Origin: Roseovarius mucosus DSM 17069 | Lineage (GTDB): Bacteria; Pseudomonadota; Alphaproteobacteria; Rhodobacterales; Rhodobacteraceae | DNA length: 64,000 nt | Assembly (NCBI RefSeq): GCF_000768555.3 | Contig: NZ_KN293981.1 | Coordinates: 111,295-175,294 of the forward strand | Direction of reading: 5' to 3' | Notes under the pieces: model-generated | What the model was told of the DNA's origin: nothing | What the model saw: the letters and a program-made list of their open reading frames with translations, nothing else | The model's database searches: none | Shown: positions 26,855-35,754 of the stretch, piece by piece | Layout: each line of letters opens with the position of its first letter | Position numbering within the stretch: position 1 is the first letter of the stretch | Translations under genes and position numbers: made by a program

Positions 26855-28579
26855 GGCCAAGCATCCGCATCGAGGCCAGCACCGTTGACCCCGAACTGAC
26901 CGAGGGGCTCGCCGCGCGGGTGGCCGATCCGTTGTGGTATCTGGCCCGGCAATGGCAGGTGGGCGAGTTCAAGGGCGAGGATGCCGCCAGTCCCGTGGCG
27001 GTGGACGTGGCGATCGACATCTACCCGATCACGCAGGTGCGGCGCGACAATGCCAAGGAACCCTCGACTACCGCATTCACCCCCGGCACCGGGCCGATCG
27101 AGCCGATGGTCGAGGCAGAGCCTGCGGCGCTGTGTCTGACGCCATGGGACCATATGCAGGCCAGCCTGCGGCTGCTCCAACGTCTCGCCGCCATCGGCCT
27201 CGATCTCACCGAGAATCTAAAGAAAGAATACGAGCTTCCCCCCGGCTGGCTGCGCAGCGACGCCGACGACCGCCTTGGCCAGATCCGTCTGCGCCTGCTG
27301 GCGCGCCGCGCCTTCGACCCGCGCGAGTTGCTGGCCCACGTGCTGGACGAGGACTATGACCCTGGCAAGCTGCCATTTCTGCGGGCCGTTCCGCGCGGAA
27401 AGCGCGCCGACAGCGAGGCCGCCGTGTGGAACTGGGCCCGGACCGAGGCGGTTTTCGCCGCGACCGCCCCTGACGGCGCGCCCACGACCTGGCGGTCGCG
27501 CCGGCAAGAATACGTCTTTGCGCTGGGGATCGGCAGCAGCGAGGAGCCGGAGGCCCAGATCGTGCTCGCGGCGCCTGAACATACCGGCGGGCGGCTCGAC
27601 TGGGAGCCGGTTCGACCTGGCCCGACAGCCAAAGGAAATCGGCGCATCCAAAACCGTTGAGGTGCGCGGACTCGTCTCGCCGCTGCGCTTTCCGGGCCAG
27701 CCGGCGGCACGGTTCTGGGAACTTGAGGAAGGCGAGGTCTATTTCGGCGACCTACAGGGCGGTGCGGCCGACCTGAACCGGGCGATCCTCGGCGCCTATG
27801 CCGCGGTGGCCGGTGACGATTGGTTCGTGATGCCGGTGCGGCTGCCTCGGGGCCATGTGGCCCGTGTCGCGCGGGTGCGGGTGCGCGACAACTTCGATCC
27901 CGGCTGGCACGGGATCGAGTCCACGGTGGTCAACGATGCCAAGGAGGGACGCCGGGTCTGGCGCGCCTTCGAGCACCGTGCGCCGGAGGGCGACAACGAC
28001 GCCGAGGGCACCTCTCCGCTGTTGCTCATTCCGCCGATCATCGTCAGCGCGGAGCGCAGCGCGCCGGTCGAGGAGGTGCATTTCCGGCGCGACGAAATCG
28101 CCAACCTTGCCTGGGCCATTGAGCGGCGCAGTCTGCGCCCCTCGGGCCGGGTAATCGAAGCGAGTTACCCGGTCCCGCAGTCCGGCAAAGACCCCGAGTA
28201 CGAGGGAGACTGGAGCTACGTTCTGGGCACGGACGTGCCCGACCACTGGTTCCCGCTCGTGCCGGTCAGATTGACCGATCAGAACGACGAGATCACGCTG
28301 CGCCGTGGGCAGATACGTGACGCCGTGGATCAGGACCCACCGCGCGCGAAAGGCGTCCTGCTGACGCCCGACCGCCCTTTCTACATCGATGAGGCCGAAG
28401 TGCCCCATGGCGGCGCACGCGTAACGCGGGGCTGGCGATTTGCACGCGGCGCAGACGGTTCTCGCCATTTATGGATGGGGAGGCGCAAGGAGCCCTCGAC
28501 CGGCCCTATGGCGCTCAGCCCGCTGAGTTTCGACACTCTCCGCGGCTGGCCTCCACGACCGAAAGGAAAATCCGGCTAG
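26851..28579 (+). pseudogene. fifth gene of the giant-gene operon, split by a frameshift
   Basis: The first part (26851 to about 27610) encodes MRPSIRIEASTVDPELTEGL and the motif ADPLWYLARQWQVGEFKGEDA. The protein then continues in the +1 frame from about 27612 (FDLARQPKEIGASKTVEV…) to the stop at 28579, with strong coding character throughout (WELEEGEVYFGDLQGG, DVPDHWFPLVP). The switch lies at GAGCCGGTTCGAC (27604-27616): removing one G or T restores a single protein of about 575 aa. Read as given, translation ends at 27660 with an unnatural tail. It may be a true recent frameshift, a sequencing error or, less likely, programmed. The function is unknown; it starts by a 4-bp overlap with the 1458-aa gene. 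Confidence 0.75.
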
Positions 28580-28599
28580 AGCCCTGATCCGGATAATCC

Positions 28600-29416
28600 A
28601 GCTCTGTCGCAAATTTTTCTGATGGCTGCAAACAGGCTTCCAGCGGACATGATTATGCTGCCAGCTCCGCAAAGATCTGGAACGCCGAAGCGCCGTTAGC
28701 CGCGATTTGACCCTTGCGGATCATGTGAACGGCCTCGACGCCAGCAATGGTTGCGGCGGCCGAGTGGAACGCCTTGAAGCCCATCATCGGGGCGGTGATC
28801 CGCTTGATGAAGCGATGGTCCTGCTCAAGAATATTGTTCAAGTATTTGACCTGTCGGATCTCGACCGTGCGGCCTTCGCCGGTGCATTTCAGGATCACGT
28901 TTACCGCCTGCAGGCCGGCCAGGTTTGCGCCGCTCTTGTCGATGACGACCCGGTCGGGTACGCCGTTGATGCCGATCGCCCATTTGAAGAAGCGCCGTGC
29001 GCCAGCCAGGTCCCGGCGCTCGGACAGCATAAGATCAAGCGTTTGGCCATCGCGGTCTACGGCACGGTAGAGGTAAGTCCAGCGCCCTTTCACCTTGATG
29101 TAGGTTTCATCAATTCGCCAGGATTTGGCTGTCGTGCGCTTTCTCGCCTGGGCCCGATCGGCAATGAGTGGCGCGAGTTTCACCACCCGTCGGTTAAGCG
29201 TGGCGTGGTCAACCGCGACGCCGCGCTCCGCAAGGATCTCTTCAAGGTCCCGGTAGGAAACTGCGTAACGAACATCGAAGAACACCGCATGCAGGATCAC
29301 CGACCTCGGATAATGCACGCCCTTGAAATCGATCACGTCAACCGCCTTTTACCAACCCACTGACAATGCTCACATATTCTGGGATACCAAGGAACCCAAA
29401 ACCTTGCGACAATACC
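28600..29416 (-). mobile_element. intact IS6-family insertion sequence
   Basis: About 817 bp, bounded by imperfect inverted ends. The 3' end is GCTCTGTCGCAAATTTTT on the plus strand from 28601; the other end, read on the minus strand, is GGTATTGTCGCAAGGTTTT from 29416. It carries one intact transposase. The flanks (…GATAATCC and GGAGTTTC…) show no 8-bp target duplication, as expected if IS6-type cointegration or recombination rearranged the locus. It starts 21 bases after the stop of the fifth giant gene, and its other end is 6 bases from the nitrilase stop. Confidence 0.85.
28653..29336 (-). CDS. IS6-family DDE transposase
   Basis: The 227-aa protein starts MIDFKGVHYPRSVILHAVFF and has the IS6 order of motifs: HTH-like SYRDLEEILAERGVAVDHAT, the first catalytic aspartate in WRIDETYIKVKG, the second in DRVVIDKSG and the glutamate region in NNILEQDHRFIKR. 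It moves the element by replicative cointegrate formation. The frame is intact, so this is the only copy in the window likely to supply transposase. Start is GTG at 29336. Confidence 0.9.
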   Translation of the reverse strand: MIDFKGVHYPRSVILHAVFFDVRYAVSYRDLEEILAERGVAVDHATLNRRVVKLAPLIADRAQARKRTTAKSWRIDETYIKVKGRWTYLYRAVDRDGQTLDLMLSERRDLAGARRFFKWAIGINGVPDRVVIDKSGANLAGLQAVNVILKCTGEGRTVEIRQVKYLNNILEQDHRFIKRITAPMMGFKAFHSAAATIAGVEAVHMIRKGQIAANGASAFQIFAELAA

Positions 29417-29422
29417 GGAGTT

Positions 29423-30232
29423 TCAGGCGATCCGGGCAATAGGCCAAGCTTCGATGTCAAAGCGCTTGATGTCCCTAAGAAAATCAAAATCAGACTTGCG
29501 GCACTGAGCCGCTGCAGTGTCAATTGTTGCTAGGATCAGATCTTCGGGGCCAGCGGCGCGGCAAAGGTGCTGGCCATCTGGGGCACAGATTGTACTTGCT
29601 CCACTGAATTGCGAATTGGTTTCGTCAGCCGCATAGTCGCAATATCCGATGAACATTGCGTTTTCATAGGCTCGGGACGGAACTATGGCATCCGAGACAA
29701 ACCGCCACTTTGCCCGGAGAGCGGTAGGAACCAACAGCAATTCGGTGCCCAATAGCGCGGCTCGCCGCGCCAGTTCAGGGAATTCGATGTCGTAGCAGAT
29801 CAGCACAGAACAACGAATGCCTTGGAATTCGAAAACATCCGGTCCCTTGCCGGGGTTGAAGCAATCGCGTTCGAAGTCGTTTGGTAAGGCGACCTTGCGA
29901 TAGTTGCTCTTGAAACGCCCGTGACCGTCGAAAACAGCGGCACTGTTATAGAGCGCGCCGCCGCTCATTTCGGGGTAGCCCAGAACCAGCCCTACACCAT
30001 GCCGAGCCGCAAGCTTTGCAACAGCTTGAAAGGATGGCGATCCTTGGGCTTGGGCCGCGGCCCTGACAGCATCGGCGCTGCCGTATCCGGAGAAATACAA
30101 CTCTGGCGTGACGAGCATATTGGCACCGTTTGCGGCGGCGCGAGCCAATGCCAGATCGAGATCTGAAAGAGCTTCGTCCGCGGAACGAAACGCCGGGCGC
30201 GCTTGAAAGAGTGCTAGGTTAAGCTGTGGCAT
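29423..30232 (-). CDS. carbon-nitrogen hydrolase (nitrilase superfamily)
   Basis: The 269-aa protein carries the nitrilase-fold triad: E44 in VTPELYFSGY, K113 in YRKVALPN and C146 in VLICYDIEFPE. Such enzymes hydrolyse C-N bonds of amides, carbamoyl compounds or nitriles in the cytoplasm. It is the last gene of a likely dctPQM-nitrilase transcription unit (15 bases after dctM), suggesting that the TRAP system imports the amide or organic acid it processes. The natural substrate cannot be read. The IS6 element ends just beyond its stop, so the native 3' context is lost. Confidence 0.85.
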   Translation of the reverse strand: MPQLNLALFQARPAFRSADEALSDLDLALARAAANGANMLVTPELYFSGYGSADAVRAAAQAQGSPSFQAVAKLAARHGVGLVLGYPEMSGGALYNSAAVFDGHGRFKSNYRKVALPNDFERDCFNPGKGPDVFEFQGIRCSVLICYDIEFPELARRAALLGTELLLVPTALRAKWRFVSDAIVPSRAYENAMFIGYCDYAADETNSQFSGASTICAPDGQHLCRAAGPEDLILATIDTAAAQCRKSDFDFLRDIKRFDIEAWPIARIA

Positions 30233-30247
30233 TAATAATCCCTATTC

Positions 30248-31552
30248 TCAGTGCAAGCCCAGCAAACGCGGGACGAAGAGCGACAATTCCGGGAAAAACG
30301 TGACCAACAGCATCACGGGGAGCGCGACGTAGCAGATGATCTGCAAGGCAGGTTTGACAGCCTCGTGGATCGAGACCTTTCCGATCCGGCACGCCATGTA
30401 GAGGATCGGCGCAACGGGTGGGCTGTTGGCACCGATCACGACCGAACAGGCAACAATCGACGCATAGTGAACTGGATCGACCCCATGATGGACCATCAAG
30501 GGCATCATCAGCGGTGCGATGACGACAGTCACCGAAAGGTCGTCCATGATCATGCCCACGAAGATCAGGAAGGCGTTAACCAAGAGCAGGATCAGTATCT
30601 TGTTCTCGGTCAGGTGCGTGACGGCTTCGGTCAATTCCTGCGGCACGCCTTCGGCCACCATAATGCGACCGATCATGAAGGAAAATAGCAGGATGAGAAT
30701 GATCGTGCCTGTCGTCTCACCGGCTTCGACGATGCTCTGTCGGAACCGGGACAGCGTCAGGTCGCGGTAGATGAAGAAACCGATCAGGATTGCTATGAAC
30801 AAGGCGACGGCGGCGGCTTCGGTCGGGGTAAAAACGCCACCATAGATACCACCCAGAATGACCACCGGCATCATCAGGGCCGGAAGGGCCTGAAGTGTCG
30901 CCCGCAGCGGGCCATGGGGTGATCTCTGTGCCGAAATCGCGGCCATACGTTCGGGTGTGTCGACCAGCATCCTTGCGGTCACGATCTTGTTGAAGATCAT
31001 CAGTCCGAACATCAGCAGAAGGCCTGGCACGATCGTTGCCGCGAAAAGAGCGGTGATGGACTGGCGGGTGACAACACCGAAGAGGATCAGGGTTATCGAC
31101 GGCGGGATCAGGATGCCGAGTAGCGAAGACACGCCCAGCAAGGCGCTGGTATAGCCGCGGGGATAGCCACGGGCGGCCAGCGGATCACCCATGATGGTGC
31201 CGATCGAGGCAACGGCAGCGGTCGCCGTTCCCGAGATTGCGCCAAAGACCCCGGAAGAACCGATGAGTGCCGCGCCGAGGCCGCCTTTGCGGCCGCGCAT
31301 CGCCATGGACATGAAGCTGATCAAGCGTGTGGCAACTCCGCCACTCTGCATCAGATAGCCAGCCAGGACGAACAGCGGCAAGGCCAGCAGGATGACCGAG
31401 TCAAGCGACCGGAACCCCTGCAAGAGCAACGTCGATGTGTTGACGTCATAAGACCAGACCAGAAACATCAGGACGCCCGCGAAAGACCACGCTACTGGCA
31501 CCCCGAAGATCATCAGGGCCATCAGGAGCAAGATACCCAATAGAGCTTCCAT
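30248..31552 (-). CDS. dctM: TRAP transporter large permease (DctM family)
   Basis: A 434-aa, highly hydrophobic protein with about twelve membrane spans and DctM phrases such as LALPLFVLAGYLMQSGGVATRLI, GAISGTATAAVASIGTIMGDPL and GLLLMFGLMIFNK. It forms the Na+- or proton-driven channel of a tripartite ATP-independent periplasmic transporter. It lies 3 bases after dctQ in the same unit as the binding protein and a nitrilase. The transported substrate is unknown. Confidence 0.9.
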   Translation of the reverse strand: MEALLGILLLMALMIFGVPVAWSFAGVLMFLVWSYDVNTSTLLLQGFRSLDSVILLALPLFVLAGYLMQSGGVATRLISFMSMAMRGRKGGLGAALIGSSGVFGAISGTATAAVASIGTIMGDPLAARGYPRGYTSALLGVSSLLGILIPPSITLILFGVVTRQSITALFAATIVPGLLLMFGLMIFNKIVTARMLVDTPERMAAISAQRSPHGPLRATLQALPALMMPVVILGGIYGGVFTPTEAAAVALFIAILIGFFIYRDLTLSRFRQSIVEAGETTGTIILILLFSFMIGRIMVAEGVPQELTEAVTHLTENKILILLLVNAFLIFVGMIMDDLSVTVVIAPLMMPLMVHHGVDPVHYASIVACSVVIGANSPPVAPILYMACRIGKVSIHEAVKPALQIICYVALPVMLLVTFFPELSLFVPRLLGLH

Positions 31553-31555
31553 GGT

Positions 31556-32074
31556 TCAGACCTCTCCGGCGCTCTGATCGGCTCTGCCAAACACGGCGGC
31601 CGCGGCGACGATGGCGTCCCGAACGGCAAAGACAGCACATAGAATGGCAGCCAGGACGATCGCGGATTGCGGGACGATGAGAGGAATGCTGAGAGCGGCA
31701 GTCGTTTGCGGCCGCTTGATCGACCAGGCGACCATGTCGTTGGCCAGGCTCAGAAAGAACAGGCTCAGCACGACCATGACCACCGATACCGCGAAAGTAT
31801 GCAGGGCTTTGTGCTTTGGATTCTTCAAAGACAGGGCAAGGAAATCGACCACCAAATGTTCGTGGTTTCGGGCCGCGACGACGGCGCCGCACATGTAGAG
31901 CCACATTGCTGACAGGGTGGCGAGCTCCAGTACACCCACGACCGACCAGCCAAGCACGAAACGGGCAAGAACCAGGAACAGGATCAGTCCGGTAATCGCA
32001 AGACTCGTGACTATCACCACGACGTTCAGAATGCCGATCAACCCGGCATCGAGCTTTCTAAGAAGGTCGACCAT
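31556..32074 (-). CDS. dctQ: TRAP transporter small permease (DctQ family)
   Basis: A 172-aa protein with four hydrophobic segments and the DctQ-type stretches ARFVLGWSVVGVLELATLSAMW and ARNHEHLVVDFLAL. It supports the DctM permease in the membrane. It is co-oriented and closely spaced with dctM (3 bases) and dctP (75 bases). A C-terminal hydrophilic tail ends RADQSAGEV. Confidence 0.88.
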   Translation of the reverse strand: MVDLLRKLDAGLIGILNVVVIVTSLAITGLILFLVLARFVLGWSVVGVLELATLSAMWLYMCGAVVAARNHEHLVVDFLALSLKNPKHKALHTFAVSVVMVVLSLFFLSLANDMVAWSIKRPQTTAALSIPLIVPQSAIVLAAILCAVFAVRDAIVAAAAVFGRADQSAGEV

Positions 32075-32149
32075 GTCGCGCTACTCCCGGTTTGCTGCAT
32101 GCTGGAGAGGGTTGCGGCCGGAACCGTCGGACTCCGGCCGCAAAGTAAG

Positions 32150-33142
32150 CTAGTTCACCTGAGCGCGGATCAGATCCATGATTTCCTTGCCGACATCGGG
32201 TTCCATCTGCGGCCAGACTTCGGCGCGGACCTTCTGTGCGATCGGCGCAAGCTGTTCGTCGGTCAGTTCGAGATATTCTTTACCCGACTGCACCCACTGA
32301 TCGACATAGTGCTGGTCTTCGTCACGGGCGGCTTTGAAGCGGGTCTCCATCACCGCGACAGCAGCATCTTCGATCAGTCGCTTGTGTTCGTCTGTGAGGT
32401 CCTCATAGGTCTCGAGGTTGACCAGCAGGTTACCGGTCACGAAGGTGTGTTTGGTGCGGACGTAGTAATCGAGCACATCCCGGAAATATTCGTAGTCCCA
32501 GTAGATCACGTTGCCCGCATCTCCGTCGACCACACCTGTCTGGATCGAGGTGTAGACCTCGCCCCAGTCGATTGCGGCGGATTGATAGCCCATCGATTCA
32601 AGTATTTGCGGGAACGGGAACAGCGGCGGCGTGCGCACCTTGATGTTCGCTGCGGCGGCAACGTCAGTGGCATAGCTGCCGCGGGTTGCAACACCGCTGA
32701 AACCTTCCGGCCAGGCGCCGAAGTATTTCAGTCCGATGTCGTTGAACACCGTGTTCAGCACTCCGTTTGCCCAGCCGCCGGGCTTGTAGGCGTCCAGCGC
32801 CTCTTCCCAAGATGTGACCATATAGGGGGTGTTCAGGATCCCGATCCGTTTGTCATAGGAAGTCGACGGCCATGAAATCATGGCATCGACTTCGCCGGCG
32901 ACGAACAGGTCGAACACCTCAAGCTGACCGCCGAGTTCGTTCTGGTAGAAAATCTTGACGTCGATCTCACCGTTCGAGCCTTCCTTCACGGCATTCGCCC
33001 AGTTGGCAAGAGCAATGCCCGAGGGCGAATCACGGTCCCCGGAATCCGTTGCAAATTTAAGTTCGATTTCCGCCGAAACAGCGGTTGCAGCTAGCGCGGT
33101 TCCGAACACGACAGCCGTAAAAAAGCTTCGAAACATCTCCAT
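32150..33142 (-). CDS. dctP: TRAP transporter solute-binding protein (DctP family)
   Basis: A 330-aa precursor with a Sec signal peptide (cleavage near AVSAE, residue 24). It has DctP motifs, including the ligand arginine region IKVRTPPLFPFPQILESMG and the aromatic-rich SIQTGVVDGDAGNVIYWDYEYF. The protein captures an organic acid-like ligand in the periplasm and hands it to DctQM. It is the first gene of the unit and lies opposite the tetR-type regulator across a 131-bp region with a long dyad. Confidence 0.9.
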   Translation of the reverse strand: MEMFRSFFTAVVFGTALAATAVSAEIELKFATDSGDRDSPSGIALANWANAVKEGSNGEIDVKIFYQNELGGQLEVFDLFVAGEVDAMISWPSTSYDKRIGILNTPYMVTSWEEALDAYKPGGWANGVLNTVFNDIGLKYFGAWPEGFSGVATRGSYATDVAAAANIKVRTPPLFPFPQILESMGYQSAAIDWGEVYTSIQTGVVDGDAGNVIYWDYEYFRDVLDYYVRTKHTFVTGNLLVNLETYEDLTDEHKRLIEDAAVAVMETRFKAARDEDQHYVDQWVQSGKEYLELTDEQLAPIAQKVRAEVWPQMEPDVGKEIMDLIRAQVN

Positions 33143-33174
33143 CCTCCTTGTTGGGTTGTTCTATAAGGCCTTTA

Positions 33175-33213
33175 CATAACGAGTGTTACGTATGTTGCGT
33201 AACATGCGTTATG
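33175..33213. promoter_or_regulatory. nested palindromic operator between dctP and the TetR gene
   Basis: Two inverted repeats share one centre at 33194. The inner is GTTACG (33185-33190) with CGTAAC (33198-33203); the outer is CATAACG (33175-33181) with CGTTATG (33207-33213). The span lies in the only intergenic region between the divergent transporter and regulator genes, the usual place for a TetR-family operator. Confidence 0.7.
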
Positions 33214-33273
33214 CCCTATAGTTGAGTCAATAATTTTTTCGGGCGCTCCTCAGGTCCGGCAACAGGTGCAGGC

Positions 33274-33942
33274 ATGGCAGAGAGAAAGCCCAGAAAAGAT
33301 CGGAACCTAGATAAGGCAAGCTGGATCTTGGCTGCGCGCAAAACGCTGATCGAGAAAGGCATTGCCGGCATCAGCCTTCGCCAGTTGGCAGAAGACGTGG
33401 GGGCAACAACCGGAGCCTTCTACTGGCAATTTGCCAACCTCGAAGAGCTTTTGGAAGACGTGCGCCTGGACTGGGCGCAGCGCAATACGGCTCCGTTCAC
33501 GCGCGCGATCGAAGCCGCAGGCGATGACGGTTGGGAGCAGTACCTCGCCTATGTCGGAGTGCTGTTGAACGAGGAGGAATACAGCCCGCAATACGACAAC
33601 GCGATCCGCGACTGGGCGCATAGCTCAAAACGCACGGCTGAAGTTTTGAAGGAAATCGAAGCGTTCCGGATTCAACAACTTCTAAAGGTGTTCTTGGCAT
33701 TGGGGTTCACGGACCGAGCGGCACAGGTCCGCGCCTATGTTACTTATTTCCATCAGACCGGATACAATGCGATGCAGGTATCAGAGCCGCGGGAAGAGCG
33801 GTTGATGAACATCCCCTTCTATGCGGAAGTACTGACCAACAGGACCGACCTCCTCGGCCTGAAGTCCGCCGAGGCTGTCTCCGATCTTTTCGCAAAAAGG
33901 CTCGGGGGGGGGCCTGATATTGGTGCATCGGTTGCAAAGTAA
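33274..33942 (+). CDS. TetR-family transcriptional regulator
   Basis: The 222-aa protein has a TetR N-terminal HTH: ILAARKTLIEKGIAGISLRQLAEDVGATTGAFYWQFANLEEL, with the recognition helix at TTGAFYWQF. The C-terminal ligand domain is divergent, as in most TetR proteins. It is transcribed away from dctPQM-nitrilase and most likely represses that operon and itself through the dyad at 33175-33213. The effector is unknown, probably the transported compound or its product. Confidence 0.88.
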   Translation: MAERKPRKDRNLDKASWILAARKTLIEKGIAGISLRQLAEDVGATTGAFYWQFANLEELLEDVRLDWAQRNTAPFTRAIEAAGDDGWEQYLAYVGVLLNEEEYSPQYDNAIRDWAHSSKRTAEVLKEIEAFRIQQLLKVFLALGFTDRAAQVRAYVTYFHQTGYNAMQVSEPREERLMNIPFYAEVLTNRTDLLGLKSAEAVSDLFAKRLGGGPDIGASVAK

Positions 33943-33965
33943 CGCCAAATCCCTCAGCGACGGGG

Positions 33966-34079
33966 GTTGTACTCTTCGGCGGCAACGGGGTCGCGTTGAA
34001 CCTCGGGCAGAAGGCGGAAGCGAAAGGTCAGACGGTCATGCGGGTGGCTGACCCGGCGAAGACGGCGTCGCAGGATTGA
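33966..34079 (+). pseudogene. C-terminal fragment of an unidentified gene
   Basis: A plus-strand frame reads TGVVLFGGNGVALNLGQKAE, continues for about 15 codons and stops at 34077-34079. It is followed 7 bases later by a good terminator, which suggests it is the real end of a gene whose front was lost. I do not recognise the family. Confidence 0.35.
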
Positions 34080-34086
34080 AGAGAGA

Positions 34087-34113
34087 GGGTCGCCTTCGGG
34101 CGGCCCTTTCGTT
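34087..34113 (+). terminator. intrinsic terminator
   Basis: GGGTCGCC (34087-34094) pairs fully with GGCGGCCC (34099-34106) through one G-T pair, closed by a TTCG tetraloop, and is followed by TTTCGTT. It would end transcription from the region upstream, including the tetR-type gene and the gene fragment. Confidence 0.75.
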
Positions 34114-34202
34114 GTTCCTCATGCGCGTGGCGGTGCCCTAAATTGCTTTGCCTAGCAATTTCCTGTTTTGATAGGTATATGTGTGCCAAGCAAAACTTGG
34201 AA

Positions 34203-35228
34203 ATGATTGGCATGACCCCACTCAGCAGCATCGCGATGAGCGCCTATACCGATCTGGTGCGTCTCTTGAAGGACGATGCACTGTCCGGTGTTGAAGGTAA
34301 GCCGACGCTCAAGGAGCGTGGAGAAAAGGCCTATTGGTATGCCGCGCGCCGTGTCGGAACGGAGATGCGGTTCATCTATATCGGTGAAGACAGCGACGAG
34401 ACGCGTGCGCGCATCGACCGGATCGAAGAGCTGCGCGCAACGGCCAAGGAGCGGCAGGCGGAACGGTCGCGGCTCGTTCGTCTTCTACGCGCGGAAGGCA
34501 TGACGCCCACCGACCGGGCGACCGGTTCCATCCTGTCGGCCATGGCCGCAGCGGGGACATTCCGGTTGGGTGGCACCATCGTAGGGACGAACGCGTTCCG
34601 GCTCTATGAAGGCGAGCTGGGTGTTCGCCTTCCCCTAGGGGGCATGGCCAGTACCAGCGACATCGACATCGCCCAGTTCGAAAAACTGAGCGTGGCGTTG
34701 CAGGATCAGGTCGACCCGGGTCTCGCCGAGACGTTCTCGGCTCTCAAATTCGATCCCTTACCGGCTCTTGATCAAGGCCGAACCTGGCGATGGGCCCAGG
34801 GTGGCAGCGGCCAGTTGGTCGAGTTTCTCACACCGGCCTTCGGAGATGAGACCATACGTGATCTGCCAGCCTTGGGCGTGAATGCCCAAGGATTGAACTA
34901 TCTGAACTTTCTGATCGCTGAGCCGATCCACGCAGCCGCGATCTATCGATCCGGCGTTCTGGTGCAGGTGCCGCGCCCGGAGCGTTTTGCAGTCCACAAA
35001 CTCATCATCGCGGATCGGCGGCGTGACGGGGCAGGCAGCCTCAAGTCCGGGAAGGACCGGGAGCAGGCAGCTTTCCTTATCGAGGCGATGGCCGAGGACC
35101 GTCCCGACGATCTGTCCCGCGCCTACGCCGCTGCGCTGGAGGTCGGACCACGTTGGCGGGAGCATATCGGCAACTCTCTGAAGCGGATGCCAAAGACGCA
35201 GACGGTCCTCGAGTGCCTCGGCGCGTGA
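34203..35228 (+). CDS. GSU2403-family nucleotidyltransferase-fold protein
   Basis: About 341 aa from ATG 34203 (another ATG at 34212 is possible; the frame is open from 34143). The central GMASTSDIDIAQFEKL carries the DxD of a nucleotidyltransferase fold and matches the GSU2403 family as I recall it. An N-terminal helical region (PTLKERGEKAYWYAARRVG) and C-terminal FAVHKLIIADRRRDGAGSLKSGKDREQA are also typical. The biochemical role is not established; related folds occur as toxins and tRNA- or antibiotic-modifying enzymes. No partner antitoxin is adjacent: the gene stands alone after a terminator. Confidence 0.65.
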   Translation: MIGMTPLSSIAMSAYTDLVRLLKDDALSGVEGKPTLKERGEKAYWYAARRVGTEMRFIYIGEDSDETRARIDRIEELRATAKERQAERSRLVRLLRAEGMTPTDRATGSILSAMAAAGTFRLGGTIVGTNAFRLYEGELGVRLPLGGMASTSDIDIAQFEKLSVALQDQVDPGLAETFSALKFDPLPALDQGRTWRWAQGGSGQLVEFLTPAFGDETIRDLPALGVNAQGLNYLNFLIAEPIHAAAIYRSGVLVQVPRPERFAVHKLIIADRRRDGAGSLKSGKDREQAAFLIEAMAEDRPDDLSRAYAAALEVGPRWREHIGNSLKRMPKTQTVLECLGA

Positions 35229-35754
35229 TCGCCGCAAAGATCACGCATGGAACCCGTGATCGGATCTTAAGCTAGCATGCGACTTGGTCCTGAGCCGATG
35301 CTCACGGCTTCCCGCTGGCGACCCATCTTCGGGGGGTGGCCAAGGATCATTGCAATGACAAATCCCACACAGGCAATTGGGCCGCCCGATCGAAGCCAAG
35401 CTTCAGGCTGAAGCCCAGCACGACCCATCAGGCGGCGCTTCGGAAGATTGCACCCACGCGGGCGCGCTTCGTCAGCACCCCGGCCAGACTCTCGGGCGGT
35501 GCTGGAGAAAGGGGACTTCCAAAGCTGGAGACTGTGCTGGTGGTGAGGGGGCAGGCCCGCGCCCCTGCGGGCCGCGGGGGAAGCGGACACCAAGGCTGCC
35601 TGAGACTGAAAGCACCGTTAGCATATAATTGCCAGCGTGATATATTATCGTAACGAGGCAGCAGCCTTGGTGGAAGGTGGCCGAAAAAGCGCCTTATGAT
35701 ACGATCCTGCCCCCTCCGGCACTCGACCCCGGTCAGTCAAACTTTGGGTTCGCG
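35229..35754. other. 526-bp gap without a convincing gene
   Basis: Short frames on both strands lack recognisable similarity. The only structure seen is a GC-rich stem-loop with GGCCCGC (35554-35560) and GCGGGCC (35567-35573), followed by an AT-rich stretch near 35615-35655. It may be decayed accessory DNA. Confidence 0.5.

Noticed and set aside
25156..26860. Two long minus-strand frames (338 and 412 codons) opposite the 1458-aa gene
   Set aside because: Both are low-complexity antisense frames without ribosome sites or motifs, while the plus-strand frame is continuous and coupled to its neighbours.
12223..28579. Phage tail, tailocin or extracellular contractile injection system
   Set aside because: I saw no sheath, tube, baseplate, spike or LysM-type motif; the neighbouring ATPase is FtsH-like with a protease domain, not the AAA+ type of those systems.
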